A DNA stretch of 64,000 bases, taken from Candidatus Binatia bacterium (GTDB taxonomy: Bacteria > Desulfobacterota > Binatia > UBA12015). The position numbers and the translations under genes are program-made. The DNA lies in NCBI GenBank assembly GCA_029243485.1, contig JAQWRY010000075.1:235702-299701 (forward strand), read 5' to 3'. Shown here piece after piece: positions 8,478-16,182 of the stretch; the first letter of the stretch is position 1; each line of letters opens with the position of its first letter. The notes beneath the pieces were generated by a model that saw nothing but the letters and a program-made list of their open reading frames with translations, had not been told where the DNA came from and did not search any database.

Positions 8478-8656
8478 CGGTAGCCAGGTGCGGGCTCATA
8501 CCGCCCGACCGCATACCAGAGCAACCTCCGTGGCCTCATCAATCCCACAAGCCCGATCCCGACAGCGCGTCGTACGAGTCGACCGGCCGCGCCGGGCTAG
8601 GTCAAGCGAGGGTTCGGGCACCCGACCGGCGCCGGGACCGATCTTGGGTCGGGTTT

Positions 8657-9922
8657 CTAATTCCCGTCGGGCCCGCGCACCCACCGACCTTCGTCGATCA
8701 GGGTGCGGAGGTCCTTCTCGATCTGGGGATCGGTCCAATCCCTCGGCCCGATGTACCGGGCAACCTGCTTGCCCTTGCGGTCGATGATGAACGTCTCGGG
8801 ATAGCCCGTGATGCCGTACGCGCGACCGACCGAGCCCGTGGGATCGATCAGCACGGGGAACTCGATCTTCATCTCGTCCACGAACGCCTGGACCTTGCTG
8901 GCATCGTCATCCTCGCTCACCGCGATCATGACGAAGCCCTGCCCGTCCAGTCGCTTCGCGAGACGCTGCATGGCCGGCATTTCCTCGCGACAGGGTGGGC
9001 ACCACGTGGTCCAGAGATTGAGGAACACGACCTTGCCTCGATGCTGCGTGAGCCGCATCGCCTGGCCCTTCAAGTCTTGGGCGACGAACTCGGGCGCGGT
9101 CTTCGGACCGCTACAACCCAAGACCGAAACGGTCAGCAACACGGCGACGGCGGGCGCCAGCGCCGCCGGCCGCCTCACCCACAACAGACCGATCGCTCCC
9201 GTCGCGATGGTCCCAAGCCCGATCCATTGCGCCTCGGTCAGATCGAGCCAGAGACGCGGCTCGATCCGGATGAACTCGACGAGGAAGCGCGCCACTCCGG
9301 TCAGCAGCAAATACGCGAAAAAGGGTGTGCCGTCCGCCTGTCGACTCGTGTCGCGCGATAGATGAAGGAGCCACAGGAAGATCCCGGAGTACATGAGACT
9401 CTCGTACACCGGCGCCGGCTGCACCAAGACACCCGGAGCGTAGTCCCATCCGAAGATCGCGCGCGTGTACGCCATGGCCCACGGCAGGTCCGAAACGTGG
9501 CCCCAGTCGCCGTCGCCGGAGAGCTGGCAGCCGACACGGCCGATGGCCTGGCCCAGCACCAGTCCGACCATCACGGAGTCCGCGACCGCGAGCCACGGAA
9601 GGCGCCGCAGAAGCACGTAGGCCGTGACGGAAAAGGCCCCGCCGATGAGCCCCCCGTACCAGACGAACCCCGCGCCGCTGAAGATGAAATCCAGGGGCGA
9701 GTCGAGGAACTGGCTCCAGTCGTTCGCCAGCGACAGGATGCGCGAGCCTATGATCCCGCCGATCGCCGCCCACCAAACGATGGACGATGCGTGCCGACGG
9801 TCCAGGCCACGGGCCTCGAGTTGGTTTCCGACCACGGCACCGCCCGCAAGAAAACCGAGGGCCAGCATCGCGCCGAAGCTGTAGAGCGCGACTGGCCCGA
9901 GTTGAAGCAGAACGGGAACCAT
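8657..9922 (-). CDS. lgt: Lgt (prolipoprotein diacylglyceryl transferase) fused to a TlpA-like thioredoxin
   Basis: A 421-residue open frame. Residues 1-252 are an Lgt-type multi-pass membrane enzyme, which moves diacylglycerol from phosphatidylglycerol to the lipobox Cys of prolipoproteins. Markers are WYGGLIGG (88-95), GRVGCQLSGDGDWG (128-141) and RFLVEFIRIEP (212-222). The usual GRxGN Asn is Cys132 and the E. coli His103 position is Tyr89; both occur in divergent Lgt homologues. Residues 255-270 (LAPAVAVLLTVSVLGC) read as a last membrane helix ending in a lipobox-like VLGC. Residues 271-421 are a periplasmic thioredoxin with WCPPC (307-311) and the cis-Pro loop GYPETFII. The ATG at 9922 starts the first helix. 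This suggests a lost stop codon between lgt and a lipoprotein tlpA/resA gene. Confidence 0.86.
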   Translation of the reverse strand: MVPVLLQLGPVALYSFGAMLALGFLAGGAVVGNQLEARGLDRRHASSIVWWAAIGGIIGSRILSLANDWSQFLDSPLDFIFSGAGFVWYGGLIGGAFSVTAYVLLRRLPWLAVADSVMVGLVLGQAIGRVGCQLSGDGDWGHVSDLPWAMAYTRAIFGWDYAPGVLVQPAPVYESLMYSGIFLWLLHLSRDTSRQADGTPFFAYLLLTGVARFLVEFIRIEPRLWLDLTEAQWIGLGTIATGAIGLLWVRRPAALAPAVAVLLTVSVLGCSGPKTAPEFVAQDLKGQAMRLTQHRGKVVFLNLWTTWCPPCREEMPAMQRLAKRLDGQGFVMIAVSEDDDASKVQAFVDEMKIEFPVLIDPTGSVGRAYGITGYPETFIIDRKGKQVARYIGPRDWTDPQIEKDLRTLIDEGRWVRGPDGN

Positions 9923-9947
9923 CAGTTCGAACCCGAGCCTATCGGAA

Positions 9948-10019
9948 CAGACGCCAACTCGAAAGAGCAGTCCCCCCGCAACCCCGCCGGCCCGCCCTCG
10001 AGACCCGAGTTGACGTCTG
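9948..10019. promoter_or_regulatory. Paired 14-bp inverted sequence in a divergent intergenic region
   Basis: In the 204-base space between the divergent lgt-tlpA and DUF1285-like genes, CAGACGCCAACTCG (9948-9961) and CGAGTTGACGTCTG (10006-10019) are inverted copies with one mismatch and a 44-base spacer. The arms are too far apart for a simple terminator. Two operator half-sites for one regulator, or a chance match, are possible. No clear sigma-70 promoter was seen beside them. Confidence 0.35.
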
Positions 10020-10126
10020 CGATCGGGGCGCGGGGCCCACTCCCGCGCCCGGCCGAGATCAGCAGAAGCTCCCGACCCGAGAGCCCTGCCTTGCGACACA
10101 CCGGCGCCGGTGGGATACCGATCCCA

Positions 10127-10597
10127 ATGGCACAAGCGGGATTCTGGGCGATCGAGTCGAACACCATTCGCTTCGGTCGCGACGGCAACTGGTACTCGGA
10201 CGATGAGCCCATCGTAAACCCCCGGATCGCCCGGCTGTTCTCCCAACACGTGACCCGGGGCGACGACGGAGAATGGTGGCTCGTGATCGGCGACGAGCGC
10301 GCTCGCATCGTCGTGGACGACACGCCTTTCGTCATCCACCGGGTCGACGGATCCCCGACGGACGGCTTCTCGATCGAACTGAACGACGGAACGACCGAAG
10401 CCCTGCCTGCCGGCTCGCTCGAGGTCTCCGCGCAAGACGTCCTTTACTGCTCCGTGAAGGACGGCGCCTTTCGTGCCCGGTTCCTGCGCGCCGCACAGGC
10501 CGAATTGCTGAGTCACACGAAGGAAATCGACGGCGCCTTCGTACTCCCGCTTCCCGATGGGCAATCCGCCCGGCTCGCGGCCATCACCCTGGACTGA
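10127..10597 (+). CDS. DUF1285-like protein
   Basis: A 156-residue cytosolic-looking protein without signal peptide or membrane segment. The N-terminal half, IRFGRDGNWYSDDEPIVNPR followed by IARLFSQHVTRGDDGEWWLV, matches the pattern of DUF1285 proteins, which have a small beta-rich fold of unknown biochemical role. The second half is also beta-rich (ARIVVDDTPFVIHRVDG). The ATG at 10127 begins the conserved part; the open frame extends far upstream but there it is antisense to lgt. It ends four bases before trmL, so the two are probably one transcript. Function unknown; the family link is by eye and moderately confident. Confidence 0.68.
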   Translation: MAQAGFWAIESNTIRFGRDGNWYSDDEPIVNPRIARLFSQHVTRGDDGEWWLVIGDERARIVVDDTPFVIHRVDGSPTDGFSIELNDGTTEALPAGSLEVSAQDVLYCSVKDGAFRARFLRAAQAELLSHTKEIDGAFVLPLPDGQSARLAAITLD

Positions 10598-10601
10598 ACC
10601 G

Positions 10602-11051
10602 ATGCTCGTCGCCCTCGTCGAACCCGAGATCCCGCAGAACACGGGGTCCGTCGCACGCCTGTGCGCAGCCACGGGGACTCCTCTCCACCTGGTCGGCAAG
10701 CTCGGGTTCTCCCTCGAAGACCGCTACCTGAAGCGCGCGGGGCTCGACTACTGGCCGTTCGTCGATCTCCACGTCCACGATGCCTGGTCCGCCTTCTCCA
10801 CCGAGACGGCGAACGTGCGACGTTTTGCCTTCAGCTCTCACGGGGAGTCGTCGTACACCCGGATCGCGTTTCAGGAAGACGACGTCCTCGTCTTCGGCGG
10901 TGAGAGCCGCGGATTGCCCGACGACGTGCGCCGTGAACTCGAGCCCCTCCACTGCATTCCGATGCCGGGCGAAGGGGTCCGTAGCCTGAACCTCGCCAAC
11001 GCCGTTTCGATCGTCTTGTACGAGGGCCTGCGTCAGCTCGGGCGCGTCTGA
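10602..11051 (+). CDS. trmL: tRNA (cytidine(34)-2'-O)-methyltransferase
   Basis: A 149-residue SPOUT-class methyltransferase that probably methylates the wobble ribose of tRNA-Leu isoacceptors. The signatures are complete: LVEPEIPQNTGSVARLC (5-21), LVFGGESRGLP (96-106) and IPMPGEGVRSLNLANAVSIV (119-138), which make the trefoil-knot SAM site. Length equals the E. coli protein (about 157). The ATG at 10602 lies four bases after the previous stop; an in-frame upstream extension is inside the DUF1285-like gene. Its 3' end overlaps the convergent O-antigen ligase gene by 19 bases. Confidence 0.95.
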   Translation: MLVALVEPEIPQNTGSVARLCAATGTPLHLVGKLGFSLEDRYLKRAGLDYWPFVDLHVHDAWSAFSTETANVRRFAFSSHGESSYTRIAFQEDDVLVFGGESRGLPDDVRRELEPLHCIPMPGEGVRSLNLANAVSIVLYEGLRQLGRV

Positions 11052-12304
11052 GCCCAGTTCGCCCAGCCCTCCATCAAGCCCCACGCGATCGCCAGCGGGA
11101 ACAACAGCCGCTCGTGGTACAGCGGCATGTCGCCGACGCCGAGGAGGAAGAACACGATGACCGTCGCGGCGAACCCACTTCCGACTCGACGAATCTGAGG
11201 ATCGGATTGAGAGTACTGCACGGCGCGCCACGCGGTCGCGGCGAGCCGAGCGAAGAACCAGGCGCCGCAGACGCCGCCAACGAGTCCCGCACCGACCAGC
11301 ACGTCCACGTACATGTTGTGCGAGTGGTAGAGCCAGAGTCGAGTTCCGAACATCTCCTCGTAGCGATCCGGGAAGAATGCCTCGAGGTTCTCCACGCCGT
11401 AGCCGACGCCGAACAACCAGTGCTCGGCGAAGAGCGTGAGCGAGGCGTGGATGATCCGCAGCCGCTGCCAATCGGCCTCGAATCGGCCGAGCGAGAGATA
11501 GCCGATGGTGCCGAAGACGATCGCCGCCGCCCCTAAGCCCAGCACGGCGACGCGCATGGGGTGTCGCCGCAGCCAACTCGCCAGCAGGACGGTCGCACTG
11601 CCGACGAACAAGCCGGCCAGCGAGAGGCGCGAGAACGTGAGCGCCGCACCCAGGACGACACACAGCAGGTAGAGCGGAGCCATCCGGCGCGCGCTCTTGT
11701 CGTCGAGGGTGCCGATGAAGATGGGCGCCAGAAGCGCGAAGAACCCACCCAGCGTATTCGGATGGGCGGTCACCATCGTGTTCCGGAGTGACTCGCGGAA
11801 CTGCAAGATTTCCGGATTGCGGTAGATCTCGGCGCAGACGGTGAAGACCACCAGCGCCCCCAACCAGTGATAAAGCCAGCGTCGGCCGTCTGCCGAGTCC
11901 GCGATCGACCGAGCGCCGTAGAACAACCCGATGCTGAATCCGAACACGCGAACGTCCGCCCAGCGTCCCCCCTCGAGCGCCACCGACAACCAGATCGCCG
12001 CGAAGAAGAGCAGCATCGGGACCGTCAACGTCGAACGCGGCCGCGGCATCCCGCGCGCGCCCACCCAAACGCCGAGCACCATCAGGATCGCGATGTTCCG
12101 CGCGAAGCTCCGATACCCGAACGAGATGTCGAACGGCAGTTCGAACCGATTGAGGACGACCAGGGGCAGTTGCACACAGAGGAGCGCGAGCACGAGCGGC
12201 CGCCAGTACTCGAGGGCGATCCGCCGCGCCGATACCGCGATCGATCCGGCGCCCGGGCCGGGACCGGGGCGAAGGGGCGAGGTCTCTTCTGAAGGAACGT
12301 CCAT
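11033..12304 (-). CDS. O-antigen ligase/polymerase family membrane protein
   Basis: A 423-residue protein with about 11-12 hydrophobic segments between residues 35 and 415. The large loop near residues 300-345 contains GVGYGVENLEAFFPDRYEEM and YHSHNMYVDVLVGAGLVGG. The His-Asn followed by a GLVG helix is the mark of the Wzy_C/WaaL domain, in which a conserved His helps transfer undecaprenyl-linked glycan to lipid A core or extend the chain. Ligase (WaaL) and polymerase (Wzy) cannot be separated by motif alone. It is the last gene of the minus-strand set that starts with the ABC exporter and sits at the edge of the glycan locus. Confidence 0.82.
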   Translation of the reverse strand: MDVPSEETSPLRPGPGPGAGSIAVSARRIALEYWRPLVLALLCVQLPLVVLNRFELPFDISFGYRSFARNIAILMVLGVWVGARGMPRPRSTLTVPMLLFFAAIWLSVALEGGRWADVRVFGFSIGLFYGARSIADSADGRRWLYHWLGALVVFTVCAEIYRNPEILQFRESLRNTMVTAHPNTLGGFFALLAPIFIGTLDDKSARRMAPLYLLCVVLGAALTFSRLSLAGLFVGSATVLLASWLRRHPMRVAVLGLGAAAIVFGTIGYLSLGRFEADWQRLRIIHASLTLFAEHWLFGVGYGVENLEAFFPDRYEEMFGTRLWLYHSHNMYVDVLVGAGLVGGVCGAWFFARLAATAWRAVQYSQSDPQIRRVGSGFAATVIVFFLLGVGDMPLYHERLLFPLAIAWGLMEGWANWAQTRPS

Positions 12305-12398
12305 CGGCGCGAGATCGCTGTGCCTGTTCGAGGCTCCACGGACGGGACGAACCCCACCGAAATAGCAACAGTCTCCCTTTAGCGTAGCAGCCGAGGGC

Positions 12399-13325
12399 TT
12401 AAAGGCCCGAGAAGTGGCGCGCCATCGCGCCGAGCATGCCGAGGCGATCTCCGACCGAGCCGGAGGCCCGGGCCGCGATCCGCCCGTAGTGCCGCAACTG
12501 GCGCAGGTCCGGCCGATCGATGCGGGCGAACTCCTCCGGGGCCCGCGCCGCCAGGTCCTCGAGATGCAGCCGCCGGATCAGATCCGCCAGCAACCGGTCC
12601 AGCGCCGCCTCTCGCTCCGCCTCGTACGCGCCGTCGAACTCCCGGCCGTACCAATGGTTCTCCCCGTGAATGCGGTAGCCGACGAGCGGAGCGGCCGAGT
12701 ACGACTTTCGCGCCCCAGCGAGAGCCGAACCGAAGAGAAGGCAGTCGTCCGCCCGGGTCCGCCAATCCTCGGGCCTCGGAAGCGGTAGAAACCGCTCGAG
12801 AACAGCGCGCCGCATCGACAGCGTGGACGTTGGAGAGACCCACAGCTTCGCCAAGCTCCGCGTCAAGGCCAGAACGGCCGAGTAGCCGAGGTCGCGACCT
12901 TCCGGGAAGCGCTGCACCGCGCCCTCCTCCCGGCCGAACGTTCGGTAGGCCGAGACCACGAAATGACACGACAGCTGCCGGCGGTAGAGGTCCTCGATCG
13001 TCTCGAGGTAGGTCGGCTCGTAGACGTCGTCGGCGTCGAGGAAGAAGATCAAATCCCCGTTAGAGGCCTCGAGCCCGCTGTGAAAGCACGACAGCTGCCC
13101 CCCGTTTTCCTGCTCGACCACCCGCACACGGCTGTCGCCAGCGAACTCCGAGCGGAGTCTCTCCCGCGAGTCGTCGGTCGAACCGTCGTCGACGACGATG
13201 ATCTCAGCGAACGACCGGGTCTGTTCCAGAGCGCTGCGGACCGCCGCCACGACGTACGGCGCGTAGTTGAAGTTGTTGATGAGACAACTCGCGCGGTGTT
13301 CGAGTCCGGAGTCGACCGGCTCCAT
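12399..13325 (-). CDS. Glycosyltransferase family 2
   Basis: This 308-residue GT-A enzyme begins near ASCLINNFNYAPYVVAAVRS, with IIVVDDGSTDDS at about 42-53 (nucleotide-sugar binding Asp pair) and the metal-binding motif FFLDADDVYEP at 94-104. No membrane segment is evident, so it probably acts on the inner face of the membrane with a lipid-linked or protein acceptor. The ATG at 13325 is preferred over an upstream frame that is antisense-like and Arg/Ser rich. It follows the small Cys-rich gene by 22 bases and is 94 bases upstream of the O-antigen ligase. Sugar and acceptor unknown. ENHWYGREFDG near residue 245 is a candidate acceptor-site loop. Confidence 0.88.
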   Translation of the reverse strand: MEPVDSGLEHRASCLINNFNYAPYVVAAVRSALEQTRSFAEIIVVDDGSTDDSRERLRSEFAGDSRVRVVEQENGGQLSCFHSGLEASNGDLIFFLDADDVYEPTYLETIEDLYRRQLSCHFVVSAYRTFGREEGAVQRFPEGRDLGYSAVLALTRSLAKLWVSPTSTLSMRRAVLERFLPLPRPEDWRTRADDCLLFGSALAGARKSYSAAPLVGYRIHGENHWYGREFDGAYEAEREAALDRLLADLIRRLHLEDLAARAPEEFARIDRPDLRQLRHYGRIAARASGSVGDRLGMLGAMARHFSGL

Positions 13326-13347
13326 CCAGAGCGCGGTCGCCGCGGGC

Positions 13348-13632
13348 TCAGCCCCGGGAGCCGCAGCCGCCACTCGCGCAGCCTGTCCCACAGCCGCCGG
13401 CGAGCGGATCCCAGGTCTCATACCCCACCTCGGAGAGTTCCTGTTCATCGACCCAGTCGACGCGCCGAAGCGGACCATCGCAATGCACGCAGGCAAAGCG
13501 CTCCGGGCTTTCCGGCAGGACATAGCCGAGCACTTCGCGCTCGCACGCCGGGCATGGCCCCACGGGCAGGCTCGCCGCGTCGGAGAGCCGGCTCACGGCC
13601 CGCCGCCCGGTGTGTGCTTCGGTTTCGGACAT
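13348..13632 (-). CDS. Small Cys-rich protein with zinc ribbon and Gly-Cys tail
   Basis: I do not recognise this 94-residue protein. CPAC (27-30) and CVHC (48-51) form a probable zinc ribbon. A negatively charged linker (VDEQELSEVGYETWDPL) leads to a C-terminal tail with three more cysteines in a Gly-rich run, GGCGTGCASGGCGSRG (79-94). There is no signal peptide. The ATG at 13632 has a GAAGG box eight bases upstream; an alternative ATG five codons earlier lacks one. It lies between the HTTM-like gene (61-base gap) and the GT2 (22-base gap) on the same strand. It could be a metal-binding adaptor; a modified-peptide precursor is a speculative alternative. Confidence 0.62.
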   Translation of the reverse strand: MSETEAHTGRRAVSRLSDAASLPVGPCPACEREVLGYVLPESPERFACVHCDGPLRRVDWVDEQELSEVGYETWDPLAGGCGTGCASGGCGSRG

Positions 13633-13693
13633 CGCAGTTGCCTTCATAGCGCGACCGGCACGCGGAGCGAAAGGGGCCCTGCCCGCTTCGCGC

Positions 13694-15124
13694 TCAGTGG
13701 ACGCACGACTGTGGACCGGGGAGCAGGACCTTCTGGAACAGGAGCGTGCGGGGCAGCGCCTCCAGGAAGGCACGGCCCTCGGGGTTTCGGCTGAGGCGGG
13801 TGAGCCCGTGCTCGCGGCCCTGGTACCGGATCCACACGTCGACGTCCTGGCCGTGGACCAGGTGGTAGTAGACCCGGCGGCGGAACTCGTACGGCGGGAA
13901 GCTCGCGAGGAGCAACTCTCGGTCCGGATCCGTCGGCTGCCCGCCCTCGCGGTGGATCTCCAGCGCCGTCACCTCGATGAACGGATCCTCATCGACAAGA
14001 CGAAGCCACTGCGGGACGACATAGCTGTTCCACCGAACGCCGTCCGCACGGAGGTTGCTCAGCATCGAAAAACTGAAATGGTACTTGTAGCCGAAATACG
14101 GTGTGAGCCCGTCGACGACTCCGATTACCGCGACCGCGACGAGAAGGATCCGAACCCCCCGCGAACGCGGACCGTCCAAACCCACCGCGGACCGGAAACC
14201 GCCCAACCGCCGACCACGCAAATCGCGCACGAGCTCACTTGCAACGCAGACCGCCAGAAACGCGACCACGACCGCGTAGAACGCGAACTGCCCCCAGGGA
14301 TACTCCGGCGGGCCGGCGTACGTCCGGGCCATGTACGCAACCAGAGCCACCGACGAGGCGGCGAACGCAATGGGCCACCGACGAGGCACCCGATAAAACG
14401 ACTCCGCCGTCGTTCCCCGAACGAACGAAAACGCGGCGGCGATGCTCACCGCCGTGAAACCGGTCGGCCCGACCACTGCGAGGCCGAATAGAAAACCGAG
14501 AGTGAGCAGAAGTCCGAGGGGCCAGTAGACCACAGCGAGGAGCGCCGTGCCGCCCTCCAACGCGACCACCACCGGCGGGTCGAGAAACCCGGCCAACTCG
14601 GCGACCGGCGTGTCCCACCACTGCGGGAGCATCTGGTTCAGAACCGCCGCGCACGACAAGGCCGGATCGAAGAAGTCCTGGTTCATCTTGTGCAACGCCG
14701 CGAAACCCATCTCCACGACGAACGCGATCCGGTAGAGAGCGAGAAGCCCCCGCGTCAACTCCGCGGGGTCCGGCTTCCCGCGCGACGCGACCGCCCACAG
14801 AACGATCGACCCGACTGGCAAGGCCATGAAGAGCGGCAGCTCCGCGCCAGGGAAGTTCAGAAGCTGGCTCGTTCCCGAGGCCGTGATCCACAGGAGACTC
14901 GACGTGACGAGGCCCGTAGCGAGAAGGAGCACCGGCCGCGCGCCGAACAGAACGAGCAGGAGCGAGCACGCCGTCAGTCCGTGAATGACCCACGGTGCGT
15001 ACGTGAACCACTCCGACCAGGACATCGGGCCCCCGAGGACCCACAGCTGCTGCAATCCCGCCCACCCATAGAGGCGCCATACGAGCGTGACCCGCCAATC
15101 GGGAATGGGCCGAAGGAACGACAT
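13694..15124 (-). CDS. HTTM-like multi-pass membrane protein
   Basis: A 476-residue protein with about nine to ten membrane segments over residues 10-340 and a soluble C-terminal part of about 130 residues. FAALHKMNQDFFDPALSC (141-158) and DGLTPYFGYK (338-347) with SFSMLSNLRADG (351-362) match a widespread group of proteins related to the HTTM domain of vitamin K-dependent gamma-carboxylase. The His-Lys pair at 145-146 falls at the position of conserved polar residues of that group. No reaction is established for bacterial members. The ATG at 15124 starts the first helix, eight bases after the aminopeptidase stop, so the genes are linked. Confidence 0.7.
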   Translation of the reverse strand: MSFLRPIPDWRVTLVWRLYGWAGLQQLWVLGGPMSWSEWFTYAPWVIHGLTACSLLLVLFGARPVLLLATGLVTSSLLWITASGTSQLLNFPGAELPLFMALPVGSIVLWAVASRGKPDPAELTRGLLALYRIAFVVEMGFAALHKMNQDFFDPALSCAAVLNQMLPQWWDTPVAELAGFLDPPVVVALEGGTALLAVVYWPLGLLLTLGFLFGLAVVGPTGFTAVSIAAAFSFVRGTTAESFYRVPRRWPIAFAASSVALVAYMARTYAGPPEYPWGQFAFYAVVVAFLAVCVASELVRDLRGRRLGGFRSAVGLDGPRSRGVRILLVAVAVIGVVDGLTPYFGYKYHFSFSMLSNLRADGVRWNSYVVPQWLRLVDEDPFIEVTALEIHREGGQPTDPDRELLLASFPPYEFRRRVYYHLVHGQDVDVWIRYQGREHGLTRLSRNPEGRAFLEALPRTLLFQKVLLPGPQSCVH

Positions 15125-15132
15125 GAGCGACT

Positions 15133-16182
15133 TCAGGAGTCGACGTCGGCCGGCGGGGCGCAGGTCCCCAGGGCGGCGAACGGGTCGCCCTCTGCAACCT
15201 CGCTCTCCGTCCGGATACGCGCGAGCGCGCCGGCGACGTCGCCATCCTCCTCGTCGAGAACGCACTGAAAGCGTTCGAGGTGCGACAGGTACGCGTAGCT
15301 CGCGAGGAGGACGGCGTTGTTGATCTCCTTCGAGGATCCGAACTCCGCAAAGATCTCGCTGCGCGCGGCGAGAACCTCTTGCTCCGTACGTTCGCCCGCC
15401 GCACCCTCACGGTAGAGCGCGCGCAGCCGCTCGATCGAGTCGCCCCATCGCTCGGACCGCGCGATCTGTTTTCGCCACGCGTCGCGCGCCTCCGTCGCCC
15501 GCTCGGACTCGTTGCCGTCGAGGGCCGTGAAGAACGACGCCGCACCCGTGCTCCCGACGAACGTCGCGAACGATTCGTTGAACGTCGTCTGCCCGGGCAA
15601 ATAGGTCGTGCGATGCAGGAGCTCGTGGATCACGAGCCGGACGAGCGCAACCGGCTCCGATTCGAGCCACGTCGACAAAACCGGATCGTCGAACCAACCC
15701 AGCGTGCTGAACGCCGCCGACTGTCGAACGTACGTGTCGTAACCCTGCTCCCGCAGTTCGACGGCCTCTGCATCAGCATCCTCGCGGTGGAAGAAGCCCT
15801 TGTACGCCACGTCCCCCACGATCGGGAACCACCAGGTGTAAGACCGGAGTCGCATGCGCTCCGAGGCCGAGACCACCCACAACAGGGCGCCCGGCGGCAC
15901 CTCCGCAAGCGAACCGTACGCGCCTCCGACGTCCATCCCGAGGCTCTCCTCGGCAAAAACACGCGCGTCGGAGACCAACTCCAGCTGCGCCCGCTCCTCC
16001 GGAGTGATCGCGTCGGCGGCGAGAAGGTCCTCGATGGGCTCGCGGCTCCACAAGATTCGTGTTTCCTCGTAGGCCGCCCGCAACACGTAGGACGGTGAGC
16101 ACCCACCGCAGCCGACGGCCGAGACCAGGAGCGCCCCGAGCACCACGGCGAGCGGGGTCCTTTGCGTCTTAGGCCGAGACAT
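15133..16182 (-). CDS. Predicted lipoprotein aminopeptidase (PF10023 type)
   Basis: A 349-residue putative zinc metalloprotease. The N-terminus (LAVVLGALLVSAVGCGGC, 11-28) is a lipoprotein-like signal with Cys25 or Cys28 as lipidation candidate, so it probably faces the periplasm. The active site is VIHELLHRTTY, with HELLH at 186-190, followed by NESFATFVG (202-210), whose Glu would be the third ligand. This pattern is typical of the poorly characterised predicted-aminopeptidase family. The ATG at 16182 overlaps the 3' end of the ABC exporter gene by 14 bases, showing coupling to it. Substrate unknown. Confidence 0.8.
   Translation of the reverse strand: MSRPKTQRTPLAVVLGALLVSAVGCGGCSPSYVLRAAYEETRILWSREPIEDLLAADAITPEERAQLELVSDARVFAEESLGMDVGGAYGSLAEVPPGALLWVVSASERMRLRSYTWWFPIVGDVAYKGFFHREDADAEAVELREQGYDTYVRQSAAFSTLGWFDDPVLSTWLESEPVALVRLVIHELLHRTTYLPGQTTFNESFATFVGSTGAASFFTALDGNESERATEARDAWRKQIARSERWGDSIERLRALYREGAAGERTEQEVLAARSEIFAEFGSSKEINNAVLLASYAYLSHLERFQCVLDEEDGDVAGALARIRTESEVAEGDPFAALGTCAPPADVDS

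Noticed and set aside
8478..8656. Possible tRNA or small RNA in the gap before ftsE
   Set aside because: No cloverleaf, anticodon arm or CCA end could be drawn, and no strong promoter-terminator pair is visible.
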